Shown here: piece after piece, positions 37,240 to 48,940 of the stretch
Layout: each line of letters starts with the position of its first letter
Numbering within the stretch: position 1 is the stretch's first letter
NCBI RefSeq assembly: GCF_001889025.1
Contig: NZ_CP018154.1
Span: forward strand, 228,501 to 292,500
Reading direction: 5' to 3'
From: Sphingorhabdus lutea
GTDB taxonomy: Bacteria > Pseudomonadota > Alphaproteobacteria > Sphingomonadales > Sphingomonadaceae
DNA length: 64,000 bases
The notes under the pieces: model-generated
Told to the model about the DNA's origin: nothing
What the model saw: only the letters and a program-made list of their open reading frames with translations
The model's database searches: none
Made by a program: the position numbers and the translations under genes

Positions 37240-38391
37240 ATGAATAATAGCAAGCAAGATATGGTTAACGCAATAAAAGCTGAGGCGCTGCGCCTTGGCT
37301 TTGCCGATTGCGCCATATCGCCCGCTACTATTGCCTCGGAACATTATCAGTACCTGCAAACATGGTTAAAGGCGGGGCATCATGGCGATATGACATGGAT
37401 GGAAGAACGGGCGGAACAACGCGCCGACCCCAAAATTCTATGGCCCGATGCGAAAAGCGTGATAATGTTAAGTTATAGCTATGCCCCGTCATATGACCCC
37501 ATGCTATTGGCGGAAATGAAGGATAAAGCGCGAATTTCCGTTTATGCACAGGGGCGCGACTATCATGATATTGTCAAAAAATTATTGAAGGCTCTGGCCC
37601 GGTGGATGGTTGAAAAATATCCTGATTATCCATTAAAAGTTTTTGTTGATACCGCGCCGGTGATGGAAAAAAGGCTGGCCCATCAAAGCGGGCTTGGCTG
37701 GCAAGGCAAACATAGCAATGTGATAAGCCGCAGCCACGGCAATTGGATTTTCCTGGGCGCAATTTACACCGCATTGGACCTGCCCCCCGATAAAGAGGCG
37801 CGGGATAATTGCGGGGCGTGCACGGCGTGCCAAACCGCATGTCCCACCAACGCATTTATCGCGCCCTACCGATTGGATGCTGCATCCTGTATCTCTTATC
37901 TTACCATTGAAAATAAAGCGCCAATTGCCCGCAAATTTCGCGCCGCCATCGGCAATCATATTTATGGATGCGATGATTGTTTGGCCGCATGTCCATGGAA
38001 TAAATTTGCCGATAGCGCCCATCGGCAAAAGGCAATGTTACCAAAAATTGAAATGTTTGCGCCCAATATTGCCGATTTATTGCAATTGGACGATGCCGCC
38101 TTTCGTGAATTTTTCTCCGGCTCTCCGGTAAAGCGCACGGGACGCGACCGCTTCATCCGCAATGTGTTAATCGCCGCAGGAAATAGCGGCAATGCGCAAT
38201 ATATAGGGCCGATTATCATTTTATTGGATGACCCACATGCCGTGGTTCGCGGCGCGGCCATTTGGGCATTATCCATGTTGGATAAAGACCAATTTCATGC
38301 CCAGCGCAGCCTGCGCCTGCCGCAAGAACAGGATGCAAATGTCATTGCCGAATGGAATGAAATTTGCCCCGTTGAAGCCATTATTACTTAA
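37240..38391 (+). CDS. queG: Epoxyqueuosine reductase
   Basis: Catalyses the last step of queuosine synthesis, removing the epoxide from epoxyqueuosine in tRNA with a cobalamin and two [4Fe-4S] clusters. The 383-residue protein has VDTAPVMEKRLAHQSGLGWQGK in the cobalamin domain and two cysteine groups CGACTACQTACPTNAF and CDDCLAACPWNKFA for the clusters. A C-terminal HEAT-like stretch (VRNVLIAAGN, VVRGAAIWALSML) binds tRNA in homologues. The ATG at 37240 follows directly on an in-frame GTG at 37237. Confidence 0.95.
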   Translation: MNNSKQDMVNAIKAEALRLGFADCAISPATIASEHYQYLQTWLKAGHHGDMTWMEERAEQRADPKILWPDAKSVIMLSYSYAPSYDPMLLAEMKDKARISVYAQGRDYHDIVKKLLKALARWMVEKYPDYPLKVFVDTAPVMEKRLAHQSGLGWQGKHSNVISRSHGNWIFLGAIYTALDLPPDKEARDNCGACTACQTACPTNAFIAPYRLDAASCISYLTIENKAPIARKFRAAIGNHIYGCDDCLAACPWNKFADSAHRQKAMLPKIEMFAPNIADLLQLDDAAFREFFSGSPVKRTGRDRFIRNVLIAAGNSGNAQYIGPIIILLDDPHAVVRGAAIWALSMLDKDQFHAQRSLRLPQEQDANVIAEWNEICPVEAIIT

Positions 38392-38395
38392 ATGA

Positions 38396-38797
38396 CTATC
38401 GCGACAATGCATTGACACAGGCGGCCCTATCCACCTCTGCCCCGTCGCGGCGGCGCGCATCAACATGGGTCACAATCTCGCTATTTCCCTTGCCCTCTGG
38501 ATATAAATAGGCATCCAAAATACATGCCTTGCCCACAAATTGTAATTTGCGGCCATAGGGTTCTTGAACATCAAGCCGCGGCTCACCAAACATACGGACT
38601 AGGCTGTTTTTATCCCTACCCAACACCGATTCCAGCCCGCGTTTATCGGTAATCGCCACATCGCCGCCCATTAAAATGGGCGCACGCGCGGCAGCTGGGG
38701 CAGTTTTGGGCGCGTTATTCGTGCCGCCACATGCCGATAATGTCATGCCTGCAAGCGACAGAATAAGAATATTTATTTTATGGTGATGATAGCGCAT
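38396..38797 (-). CDS. Small lipoprotein, unknown function
   Basis: A 133-residue protein with a lipoprotein signal (ILSLAGMTLSACGG) and lipidated Cys near residue 23. The rest has a compact beta-rich pattern (LVRMFGEPRLDVQEPYGRKLQFVGKACILDAYLY), resembling SmpA/OmlA-like small outer-membrane proteins only loosely. The ATG at 38797 follows AAGGGG. It lies 25 bp after the EI24 gene on the same strand, so they are probably co-transcribed. Confidence 0.75.
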   Translation of the reverse strand: MRYHHHKINILILSLAGMTLSACGGTNNAPKTAPAAARAPILMGGDVAITDKRGLESVLGRDKNSLVRMFGEPRLDVQEPYGRKLQFVGKACILDAYLYPEGKGNSEIVTHVDARRRDGAEVDRAACVNALSR

Positions 38798-38822
38798 ATT
38801 TGCCCCCTTCAATATGATGCGC

Positions 38823-39497
38823 CTAATGACCCGATTGTTGCCGATGAAGCAAGTGGGTTGCCGCCGATATGGCGATAATCGGCGCGAAAAATCCGACAAT
38901 TGGCACAGCAAGCGCCGCCGTTCCCATAACACCCAACGCCAAACGCTGCATTTTCGGCATGCGCCAGCCCATATCCTTATCATCCAATTGATGACGAAAT
39001 GCGACCATATCCTCCAAATCACGACCCATTAACAACCCATTGACCAGCAAAAATGCAACCGCTGGGCCAATGGCGGTGAATAATAGCATGATGTAAATGG
39101 GTATCATCAACAAATTATATATAATCATCCGCCCCACCGACCGCAGGCCAAGTGATATTCCCGACGCAAATGTCGGCGCGCGCCCCGTCGCTGCACGAAT
39201 GGGATAATATCGTGCCTCCACCGCATCAATAATATGATCGGCAAACACCCATAAAATAGCCACGGCAATGGCGCGAAATAAAAACCATAAAGATAGGATA
39301 AGGGTTAAGGCGGCAATTATCGCCCCAATATTGCTGTCCTCCACCCCATAATATGCCAAGCCCCAATCAATCAACCCGTCCATCGCAAATGCCAATATGG
39401 CAAAAATTATCGCGGTTAATAATATAGTGAGATAGAGATATTTACGGATTTTCGCATCGGTAAATGAAACCATGGCAAGGCGGAATGCATGTAACAT
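38823..39497 (-). CDS. EI24/CysZ-like membrane protein
   Basis: A 224-residue protein with four or five helices. Motifs of the EI24 domain family are DHIIDAVEARYYPIRAA, LRSVGRMIIYNLLMIPIY and GRDLEDMVAFRHQLDD. Some CysZ relatives carry sulfate, but EI24 proteins in alphaproteobacteria are mostly uncharacterised. The lipoprotein gene lies 25 bp downstream. Confidence 0.75.
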   Translation of the reverse strand: MLHAFRLAMVSFTDAKIRKYLYLTILLTAIIFAILAFAMDGLIDWGLAYYGVEDSNIGAIIAALTLILSLWFLFRAIAVAILWVFADHIIDAVEARYYPIRAATGRAPTFASGISLGLRSVGRMIIYNLLMIPIYIMLLFTAIGPAVAFLLVNGLLMGRDLEDMVAFRHQLDDKDMGWRMPKMQRLALGVMGTAALAVPIVGFFAPIIAISAATHLLHRQQSGH

Positions 39498-39615
39498 TTT
39501 ATTATTTTATACCAGCATGGGATAAGGTCAATCATCATTATGATGCAAATATCTTGCCGCCGCGCGTGCATTACTTTAGTGCAGCGATAATTTTATATTT
39601 CAGGAATAATAATCG

Positions 39616-40617
39616 ATGAATAATCAAAGCCCCCGATATGATATTTTGGCCATTGGCAATGCCATTGTTGATGTGATTTCAGAAACCAATGACGAATTTA
39701 TCGAGCTGGAACAATTGACCAAGGGCGGGATGCAGTTAATCGACGCGCCGCGCGCCAAATCCCTATATGATGCAATGGGACCTGCACGGGAAATTAGCGG
39801 CGGCAGCGCGGCCAACACCCTTGCCGGCATGTCAATGCTGGGCCGTCAATGTGCCTTTATTGGTCAAGTGGCGGACGACCAATTGGGGGAGGTTTTCGCA
39901 CATGATATTCGCGCCACGGGCATTGATTTTGATGTTCCTGCATTGAAAAATAGTGAACCGACCGCACGCTGCCTTATCTTTGTCACGCCCGATGCACAGC
40001 GCACCATGAACACATTTTTGGGCGCGTCACAATTTTTACCTGCTTCCTTAATTGATAAGCAGCTTATCCAAAATTCGGCCATTTTATATTTGGAAGGATA
40101 TTTGTGGGACCCGCAAGAACCCCGCGCTGCCATGCGCGCCGCCATTGAACATGCAAAGGCCGCAGGACGTAAGGTTGCATTCACCCTGTCCGATAATTTT
40201 GTTATTGACCGCCACCGCGAAGATTTTTTAACCTTAATCAATGATGGCATGATTGATATTTTATTCGCCAATGAAGGTGAAATAACCTTCCTTAACCAAA
40301 ATCAAGATTTTGATGCAGCGGTTGCCGCCACCTCAGCAAAGGTGAAAACCACCATTGTGACACGGGGTGAAAAGGGAGCAATTGCCCATCATGATGGCAA
40401 ATCCTATGCCGTGGCCGCACAGCCCATTGACAAATTGGTCGATACAACGGGCGCTGGTGATTTATTTGCCGCAGGCTTTCTGTCGGCGATGATAGAGGGC
40501 CGCGCCATTGACGCATGCCTGACCGCTGGTTCAATATGCGCGGCGGAAATAATCTCTCATTATGGTGCACGGCCAGAGGCAGATATTGCCGCATTGGTAA
40601 AGGCGCAATTGGGGTGA
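39616..40617 (+). CDS. PfkB family sugar/nucleoside kinase, adenosine kinase-like
   Basis: A 333-residue ribokinase-superfamily enzyme. It has GGSAANTLAGMSMLG near residue 58, GQVADDQLG, and the C-terminal catalytic motif DTTGAGDLFAAGF with the Asp base. The N-terminus (YDILAIGNAIVDVI) is the form commonly annotated as adenosine kinase in alphaproteobacteria. AGGAA lies 9 nt before the ATG. A diacylglycerol-kinase-like gene starts 16 bp downstream. Confidence 0.88.
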   Translation: MNNQSPRYDILAIGNAIVDVISETNDEFIELEQLTKGGMQLIDAPRAKSLYDAMGPAREISGGSAANTLAGMSMLGRQCAFIGQVADDQLGEVFAHDIRATGIDFDVPALKNSEPTARCLIFVTPDAQRTMNTFLGASQFLPASLIDKQLIQNSAILYLEGYLWDPQEPRAAMRAAIEHAKAAGRKVAFTLSDNFVIDRHREDFLTLINDGMIDILFANEGEITFLNQNQDFDAAVAATSAKVKTTIVTRGEKGAIAHHDGKSYAVAAQPIDKLVDTTGAGDLFAAGFLSAMIEGRAIDACLTAGSICAAEIISHYGARPEADIAALVKAQLG

Positions 40618-40633
40618 TATTTTGGGCCAAAAT

Positions 40634-41497
40634 ATGAAAATATTATTGGCCTATAATGGCTGTGCGGGCAGTTTTTGTCCAAATTTACTGGCCATGCTGC
40701 GCCAAAAATTGGAGCAATCCGGCCATGAAATTTTCACCTGTGATAGCCATGACGGCATATTGTGCGAACAAATGGGCCGGATGGACCATATTTGCATTAT
40801 TGGCGGCGATGGCACATTGCGCGATGTTGTGGCGCGGCTATCACCCGATGAACATTTGCCAAGTTTCAGTATATTCCCTCTTGGCACGATAAATTTAATT
40901 GCGCGGGAGGCGGGGTTTAACCAAAATATTGATGCTTTGGTTAAACGCATCAACGCACATGGACATGATATACATAAATGTAAGAAACATTATGGCTGCA
41001 CCATGAATGGCGAAAATTTTCTCGCCTGCGCCTCCATTTCCCCGGACAGCTATGCAGTGGCGCAGCTTTCCCCATCATTAAAGCGAAAAATTGGCCGCAT
41101 GGCATATTGCGCCGCATTTTTACAAAATTTTTGGGTATGGCCGCGCCCCAATTTGTCCATTCTGGCTGACGGTAAACATTTTAAGGGCGAGGCCGCATTT
41201 TTGTTAAAAGGCAAATTTTATGCTGGCCCGTGGAATTTATCGCCAAAGGCAAATGTTCAACATGAAAAAATAGAGCTTATCATCCTGCCCACGGCGCGGC
41301 GGCGCGATTATTTGCGCCTGATGTTAAGTGCAATGATAAGCCGTAAATTTGTGTCCCCAAAATGGGCGTTTATTTCATGCACAAATATCGCCATTTCGGG
41401 TGATAAAGCGGATATTCCGGTGCAGGCAGATGGTGATTTTACCGGCCATCTGCCCATCAACGCACAAATTGATAATAGGCCGATATATTTTATTTAA
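40634..41497 (+). CDS. Diacylglycerol kinase catalytic-domain (YegS/LCB5-like) protein
   Basis: A 287-residue lipid-kinase-like protein. It has the nucleotide motif CIIGGDGTLRDVV near residue 55 and LGTINLIAREAGF near residue 85, characteristic of DAGK-catalytic proteins. The ATG at 40634 is preferred; a TTG at 40622 is in frame. The gene follows the PfkB kinase by 16 bp and converges with a secreted-protein gene, overlapping its end by 8 bp. It likely phosphorylates a lipid; acceptor unknown. Confidence 0.85.
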   Translation: MKILLAYNGCAGSFCPNLLAMLRQKLEQSGHEIFTCDSHDGILCEQMGRMDHICIIGGDGTLRDVVARLSPDEHLPSFSIFPLGTINLIAREAGFNQNIDALVKRINAHGHDIHKCKKHYGCTMNGENFLACASISPDSYAVAQLSPSLKRKIGRMAYCAAFLQNFWVWPRPNLSILADGKHFKGEAAFLLKGKFYAGPWNLSPKANVQHEKIELIILPTARRRDYLRLMLSAMISRKFVSPKWAFISCTNIAISGDKADIPVQADGDFTGHLPINAQIDNRPIYFI

Positions 41498-42302
41498 ATG
41501 CGTCGCGATATTCCGGCTTTATCATCGCGGCAACATCTGCATCAATATCCATTTTTATTTCATATTGCCCATCACTATATGGTCCGGCGCTATATGGAAT
41601 GGCGATAATGTTGATACTGTCAAATTTGCCGCCTTGTTTAGATTCAAATATGATAGTTAAATCGGCAAAACTGGGACAGCCAAATCCATTATCATAGCTA
41701 TCCCTATCCTTTGCATCGACTGTATCGCCATAGGAAATGGCAATTTCGGCCTTTCTGTTGGATAATTTCTTACAATATTTTGAACGTAAAAATGCCATAT
41801 CATCTTTGAAAAGCGATAAAGGGGACAGGATTTCTTTATCCTTTTTAACATCCCATAATAAGGATGTAGCGCCATACATCCCATGTGCGCCTCCGGTAAA
41901 AATAAATACATCTTTACGTATGCTTATCAAATGGTCATTTTTGGCCATTATAAAATATTCAATGTCATTTTGATATCGGACAAAATTTTCCATTCCCAGA
42001 TCATGAAAGTCTCTTTCGGAATCTCTGGCAAAGCCCTCTAAATCTTTTTTCTTTTCATTTACGATCTGATGAAGCGCGGGATATTCCTCAAATAATAATG
42101 GATATATTAGCCTGATTTCATATGTCTTATCCCGAACATGATATAGAAAATTATCCTCATTCGTCTCTGGGTCTTGGGCTTCTGCCTCAATTTCTTGTGC
42201 TGCCATATTGGCCAGCTCCGCCTTATTTTGCGCATGGGCATTTATGACTGTTGCGGGCATAAAGATCATTGCTGCGATGATGATAGAGGATAATTTCGCC
42301 AT
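41490..42302 (-). CDS. Secreted DUF3298/DUF4163-type protein
   Basis: A 270-residue protein with a signal peptide ending near INAHAQ (about residue 25). The core contains FTGGAHGMYGATSLLWDVKKD and YSAGPYSDGQYEIKM, patterns of the RsiV/PdaC-like DUF3298 fold, which in relatives binds lysozyme or peptidoglycan. It ends in an overlap with the convergent lipid-kinase gene. First of the rightmost three genes on this strand to be read last; 24 bp separate it from the next. Confidence 0.7.
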   Translation of the reverse strand: MAKLSSIIIAAMIFMPATVINAHAQNKAELANMAAQEIEAEAQDPETNEDNFLYHVRDKTYEIRLIYPLLFEEYPALHQIVNEKKKDLEGFARDSERDFHDLGMENFVRYQNDIEYFIMAKNDHLISIRKDVFIFTGGAHGMYGATSLLWDVKKDKEILSPLSLFKDDMAFLRSKYCKKLSNRKAEIAISYGDTVDAKDRDSYDNGFGCPSFADLTIIFESKQGGKFDSINIIAIPYSAGPYSDGQYEIKMDIDADVAAMIKPEYRDAFK

Positions 42303-42326
42303 ATATTTTTACCTTAAACAATAATA

Positions 42327-43058
42327 TCAATAATTTATTTTCATTCGCGCATCAATTTCCACGACGGATTTATCGTCCTTTACCTCAATTATTTTTTCAT
42401 AAACAATTTGATGGTTGAAAGAGCGATTTTCAGGTCGTGTATGACTAACGGCAACAACATTGCCCCATCCATCAACCGCGGTGCTGTTTCCTGCATTAAC
42501 CTGCACTTCATATGTGCCTGATGCTTGGGTGGAGCTGATCAGATAATATTTGCCAGGCAACATAGATTCAAAGGAAAACCGGCCATATTCATCGGTTTTG
42601 CGTGAAATGGCATATTTCATCATGGCGTCATCAAATGCGGCATGTTTGCGCGGCTTGTTCCTATCAAAACGTGCCATGAAGCCGGGTTTGCGAAATTTCT
42701 GGTCCAAATTATACCATTGTTCCAAATATTTGGTCAGCGGATATAAAACAATATTCGTATTGGAAACGGCGGTTACAGGATGTTCTGGGCTGGGCAACAC
42801 ACCCTGTTTGTCCGTGCCATTATAACTTAACCGATGGTATAATGCGCCGCGAATTTCCACATCACCTGCGGCCAATTTATTTTTGGCATCCTGCTCATCA
42901 AATGGGATCGTCGGATAGACGTCGATTACAGTGTTGCGAATTTCATCATTTTTTGCCTGTGCATCGGCATTTTTTAATTTGCTGCCCGCATAGGATGGTT
43001 GAACCGCCATGGCCCAAAAAACAGTCATGGCAGTGATGATGGCAAAAGATTTTTTCAA
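42327..43058 (-). CDS. Secreted protein with carboxypeptidase-regulatory-like fold
   Basis: A 243-residue protein with signal peptide (AVQPSYAG, cleavage near residue 24). A segment with GRFSFESMLPGKYYLIS resembles a carboxypeptidase-regulatory (transthyretin-like) beta sandwich. Upstream is VEIRGALYHRLSYNGTDKQGVL. It is 24 bp upstream of the DUF3298-type gene, so they are likely one transcript. I do not recognise the full-length family. Confidence 0.65.
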   Translation of the reverse strand: MKKSFAIITAMTVFWAMAVQPSYAGSKLKNADAQAKNDEIRNTVIDVYPTIPFDEQDAKNKLAAGDVEIRGALYHRLSYNGTDKQGVLPSPEHPVTAVSNTNIVLYPLTKYLEQWYNLDQKFRKPGFMARFDRNKPRKHAAFDDAMMKYAISRKTDEYGRFSFESMLPGKYYLISSTQASGTYEVQVNAGNSTAVDGWGNVVAVSHTRPENRSFNHQIVYEKIIEVKDDKSVVEIDARMKINY

Positions 43059-43157
43059 TGAAGGACTCTCTATTTCACTCTGTTATATATGTTAAATTAG
43101 TGGTTTGAAACATAAAGTAAATCTTAAAAAAAACGCGCAACATAGATTATTTGGACC

Positions 43158-43772
43158 TTATTCTGGGCTGATATAATTTACTCTGGTCAATTCCCAGCAT
43201 TTGCCAGATTTCGCAAAATTTATAATGCCCGCGCCATGCTTGCCGCTGCTAATCTTTGTTCCCAATGAATCGCCATCATCCGGCCCAACCACGCCATCAT
43301 ATTCAACGCTGGTCCAGCTTACCGCCCAAATGCCATTGCTGCCTTGATCCACATCAAATTCAACAAAAACCGGCTCTTTACCTTCGGAGGAGGGGATTGT
43401 ATCGGGCAGGCCATCGGCATAATTTATCCGCCCTGCATCGCTCAACACAAAATAATTATCCATCATTGCAATTGGGAAATATTGAAAATCACGGCCAGCA
43501 ACGACATTGCTGGTCATTTGTGGGTTACCCCTTTGGTCAATTATAATAGATTCAATTTGCACCTGGCGCCCATAGAATCGTTTCTGCTCTTCACCCATGC
43601 TGATAAAAGCCGCAAAGAAGTTTTCAAATTCATCGGCTTCACAAATTTGGTTTATCGACAAATCATCCGCACTATATCCCTGTGCAGCGTTGATATTGGC
43701 ATATGCAGGCACAGCATTTAGCGCCGACATTGATAATATTGCAGATGAAATAGTTTGTAACAATTGGCGCAT
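43158..43772 (-). CDS. Secreted hypothetical protein
   Basis: A 204-residue protein with signal peptide (AILSMSALNAVPAYA). Two Cys, at ICEADEF and KCWEL near the ends, may form a disulfide. The beta-rich core contains MDNYFVLSD and IWAVSWTSVEYDG, which looks like a small SH3- or nuclear-transport-like fold but is not assigned. It is transcribed towards the carboxypeptidase-regulatory-like gene, with a 99-bp gap. Confidence 0.6.
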   Translation of the reverse strand: MRQLLQTISSAILSMSALNAVPAYANINAAQGYSADDLSINQICEADEFENFFAAFISMGEEQKRFYGRQVQIESIIIDQRGNPQMTSNVVAGRDFQYFPIAMMDNYFVLSDAGRINYADGLPDTIPSSEGKEPVFVEFDVDQGSNGIWAVSWTSVEYDGVVGPDDGDSLGTKISSGKHGAGIINFAKSGKCWELTRVNYISPE

Positions 43773-43867
43773 AGATAAAACTCCCCAAAATCGACTTTAA
43801 TATTATTTTGAATGAACGACTAATTAACTCAAATATAATAGACAATATTTTAAATCTATACTCAAGC

Positions 43868-43897
43868 ATAAAAAGTGGCCGGCAAATCAGCCGACCA
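43868..43897 (-). terminator. Rho-independent terminator of gyrB
   Basis: TGGCCGGC (43876-43883) pairs with GCCGACCA (43890-43897) across a 6-nt loop with one wobble. On the minus strand the stem runs into CTTTTTAT, 24 bp after the gyrB stop. Confidence 0.85.
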
Positions 43898-43920
43898 GTT
43901 ATTTTATACCTATCATTATT

Positions 43921-46446
<2,526 letters not shown>

Positions 46447-46543
46447 CTAGTCCATTTTTCACAAAAACAAAAGCAAAAGCCGCATTTTTCCACAGCATTT
46501 TAACATTCTATATTGGACAGGATATTTGATAAGGAAAGAAGGA

Positions 46544-47047
46544 TTAAACGCCGTCTTTACGGCCCAATTCATTCACCCGTGCGACCACCTCATCACGCAC
46601 ATTTTCAGAAACAAATTTGCCAATATCCCCGCCATAAAAGGCAATTTCCTTTACCAATCGACTGGCAATGGGTTGCAATTCAACATCCGCCATTAAAAAA
46701 ACGGTCTCAATCCGCTCGTTCAGCTGCCTGTTCATGCCGGTAAGTTGATATTCATATTCAAAATCGGTCACCCCCCTAATCCCGCGGATGACAATATTTG
46801 CGCCTTGCTGCTCAGCAAAATTGACCAATAAGCTGTTAAAGCCAACAACCTCTATATCGCCTTTAACCTTAGCAACCTCTCTGCGGACCATCTCCAATCG
46901 CTCATCATCGCTGAACATAGGGGATTTGCTGGCATTGGTGGTAACCCCGATAATCAATTTATCGACAAATTTCGCACCACGTTCAATAATATCCATATGC
47001 CCGCGGGTAATGGGGTCAAATGTCCCGGGATAAACGCCTATTTTCAT
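46544..47047 (-). CDS. coaD: Pantetheine-phosphate adenylyltransferase
   Basis: Fourth step of coenzyme A synthesis: 4'-phosphopantetheine plus ATP to dephospho-CoA. The 167-residue protein has the nucleotidyltransferase TxGH-type start (YPGTFDPITRGHMDI) and the ISSxxxR-like region ASRLVKEIAFYGGDI, with IRGIRGVTDFEYEYQL central. It is on the same strand as ispA (50 bp upstream) and gyrB. Confidence 0.97.
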   Translation of the reverse strand: MKIGVYPGTFDPITRGHMDIIERGAKFVDKLIIGVTTNASKSPMFSDDERLEMVRREVAKVKGDIEVVGFNSLLVNFAEQQGANIVIRGIRGVTDFEYEYQLTGMNRQLNERIETVFLMADVELQPIASRLVKEIAFYGGDIGKFVSENVRDEVVARVNELGRKDGV

Positions 47048-47097
47048 TTCACCTCCCCCATATGCATTATATTTTTTATGACCAAATAATATATTAT

Positions 47098-48003
47098 TTA
47101 ATGATTACGCTCTACGATATAGCGCGCAATATCGCGTAATAAATCAGCCTCTTTACCATGGCCTGCCAAATGGCCAATGGCTTGATTAGACAGCATTTCG
47201 GCCTGTGCCTTGGCCCGCGCCAAACCCATTAAGGAAACAAAAGTTTCCTTGCCTGCCTTTGCATCTTTTTGCAGCGCCTTACCCGCCAATGCCTCATCAC
47301 CCTCCACATCCAAAATATCGTCGGCAATTTGAAACGCCAATCCAATATCGCGTGCATATGCATTTAAAGATGTGCGGTTCTCCAGTGGCACATGGCCCAA
47401 AATCGCGCCCATTTCCACGCTGACGCCAATCAAGGCCCCGGTCTTAAGCTGTTGCAATTTGGTAATTGTCGGCAAATCGAAATTATTTTTTTCCGCCTCT
47501 AAATCCATCATCTGGCCGCCCGCCATCCCCATAGGGCCGCTGGCAATGGCAAGCGCGCTTATTAAATCGCCGCGAACAAAGGGGTCGGGAAAAATATTCT
47601 TATCGGACAACATTTCAAATGCCAAGGCGTGCAGCGCATCACCCGCCAAAACGGCAATTGCCTCATCAAATTGCAAATGCACCGTCGGCTTACCACGGCG
47701 GACATCATCATCATCCATACAGGGCAAATCATCATGAATTAACGAATAAACATGTATCGCCTCCACCGCCGTTGCCGCTCGCAAAGCCATGTCGGGATCG
47801 GCATTATATATTGCCGCAATCTGGGTTAATAATAATGGCCGCAATCTTTTCCCGCCGCCAATGGCCGCATGGCGCATCGCATGGTAAAGCGGCGCGCGCG
47901 CATCATCGGGAATGGGCAATAATAAATCAAAATCCGCATCAATGCGCCCCGCAATTTGCGACAATGCTTGACTCAACGGCGTATCAGATGTGATTTTTGA
48001 CAT
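47098..48003 (-). CDS. ispA: Farnesyl diphosphate synthase (polyprenyl synthetase)
   Basis: Condenses IPP with DMAPP and GPP to farnesyl diphosphate. The 301-residue protein has the first Asp-rich motif DDLPCMDDDDVRRGKPT near residue 88 and the second, DDILDVEGD, near residue 227, plus GGKRLRPLLL near the start. It is 2 bp after xseB, the usual pairing in proteobacteria. Confidence 0.95.
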   Translation of the reverse strand: MSKITSDTPLSQALSQIAGRIDADFDLLLPIPDDARAPLYHAMRHAAIGGGKRLRPLLLTQIAAIYNADPDMALRAATAVEAIHVYSLIHDDLPCMDDDDVRRGKPTVHLQFDEAIAVLAGDALHALAFEMLSDKNIFPDPFVRGDLISALAIASGPMGMAGGQMMDLEAEKNNFDLPTITKLQQLKTGALIGVSVEMGAILGHVPLENRTSLNAYARDIGLAFQIADDILDVEGDEALAGKALQKDAKAGKETFVSLMGLARAKAQAEMLSNQAIGHLAGHGKEADLLRDIARYIVERNH

Positions 48004-48005
48004 TA

Positions 48006-48254
48006 TCAGTCTTCGTCAAAAGATTGAACAGAGGCCGGTTGCTTATCTTTATCCAGCATGATTTTATCAATTCGTGCCCGGGCATGGTCCAACCGTTTTT
48101 GGCATAAAAGCCTTAATTTCTCGCCCTGTTCATATAAATCAATTGATTTGTCCAAGGGCACATTGCCTTGTTCCAATTGATGCACAATCTCCTCCAGCTT
48201 TTGCAGCGCGGTCTCAAAATTATGCTCATCATTTATTTTTATTGCATCGGTCAT
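48006..48254 (-). CDS. xseB: Exodeoxyribonuclease VII small subunit
   Basis: An 82-residue protein with the XseB signature FETALQKLEEIVHQLEQGNVPLD near the N-terminus and a long helical pattern (LYEQGEKLRLLCQKRLDHARARID). It pairs with XseA, which is not in the window, to form single-strand exonuclease VII. Directly upstream of ispA. Confidence 0.95.
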   Translation of the reverse strand: MTDAIKINDEHNFETALQKLEEIVHQLEQGNVPLDKSIDLYEQGEKLRLLCQKRLDHARARIDKIMLDKDKQPASVQSFDED

Positions 48255-48388
48255 AACATATCATTGCCGTGAGCGTAGGAATTGGTCAAGCAATTCATAT
48301 GCTCATTTAAGGCAAAAAATTACCTAAAGTAGATAATAGCCCGCAAAAAATTATTGCGAATAAAAACCAACTCGATAAATAAACTCTA

Positions 48389-48817
48389 ATGAAAAAAATA
48401 AATCTTACTCTCATCCCAGTCGCATTATTGGCGCTTGCCGGTTGCGATAAAAACGAAACCAACAATGAAATCAGCGCAGAGGGCAATAAGGTGGCAATGA
48501 CACCGGCTGACCTGCCCCCGCCAATTACATCAAGCAAAACATATCGTTGCAAGGATAACACCATCCTTTATGTCGATATTTTTGGCGAAATGCAGGGCGC
48601 AGCGGTTCGCATTAGCGATAAAAATTCTGCGGCCATTCGTGCCGACCTGCCCAAAGCGGAGGCCGCCGAAACAGACGCACAGGGCAATAATGTCGCCGCC
48701 CCCGCCACCCCGCAAGGCACATTGGTTTCCAGCGATGGTGAACTGACCGTGTCGGGTGAAGCAGGCAATTTAACCGTTAAACTTCCCGGCAAATCGGCGC
48801 AAAGCTGTAAAGCATAA
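48389..48817 (+). CDS. Lipoprotein, possibly MliC-like
   Basis: A 142-residue protein with a lipobox (VALLALAGCDKNE; Cys near residue 19). After an acidic linker comes TYRCKDNTILYVDIFGEMQGAAVRISD, reminiscent of the MliC lysozyme-inhibitor fold, and a final Cys that could pair with the first. The middle is Ala-rich and low complexity. A strong terminator follows. Confidence 0.65.
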   Translation: MKKINLTLIPVALLALAGCDKNETNNEISAEGNKVAMTPADLPPPITSSKTYRCKDNTILYVDIFGEMQGAAVRISDKNSAAIRADLPKAEAAETDAQGNNVAAPATPQGTLVSSDGELTVSGEAGNLTVKLPGKSAQSCKA

Positions 48818-48842
48818 ACATCAACAATCCTTTATATAGATG

Positions 48843-48872
48843 AAAAAGGTCGGGCCTGTTCCGGCCTTTTTT
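48843..48872 (+). terminator. Rho-independent terminator after the lipoprotein gene
   Basis: AAAAAGG-T-CGG and CCG-G-CCTTTTT pair around a GCCTGTT loop, followed by T6. Because of the A-run it may work in both directions. Confidence 0.85.
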
Positions 48873-48940
48873 ATGCCTCTTTCCTTTTATTTTATCCTGC
48901 GATAGGATATTTCGCGTAAAATGGGGATTGGGGAATATTC

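Noticed and set aside
38798..39022. Upstream extension of the small lipoprotein gene
   Set aside because: It runs inside the EI24 gene in another frame. The lipoprotein signal begins at 38797 with AAGGGG just upstream.
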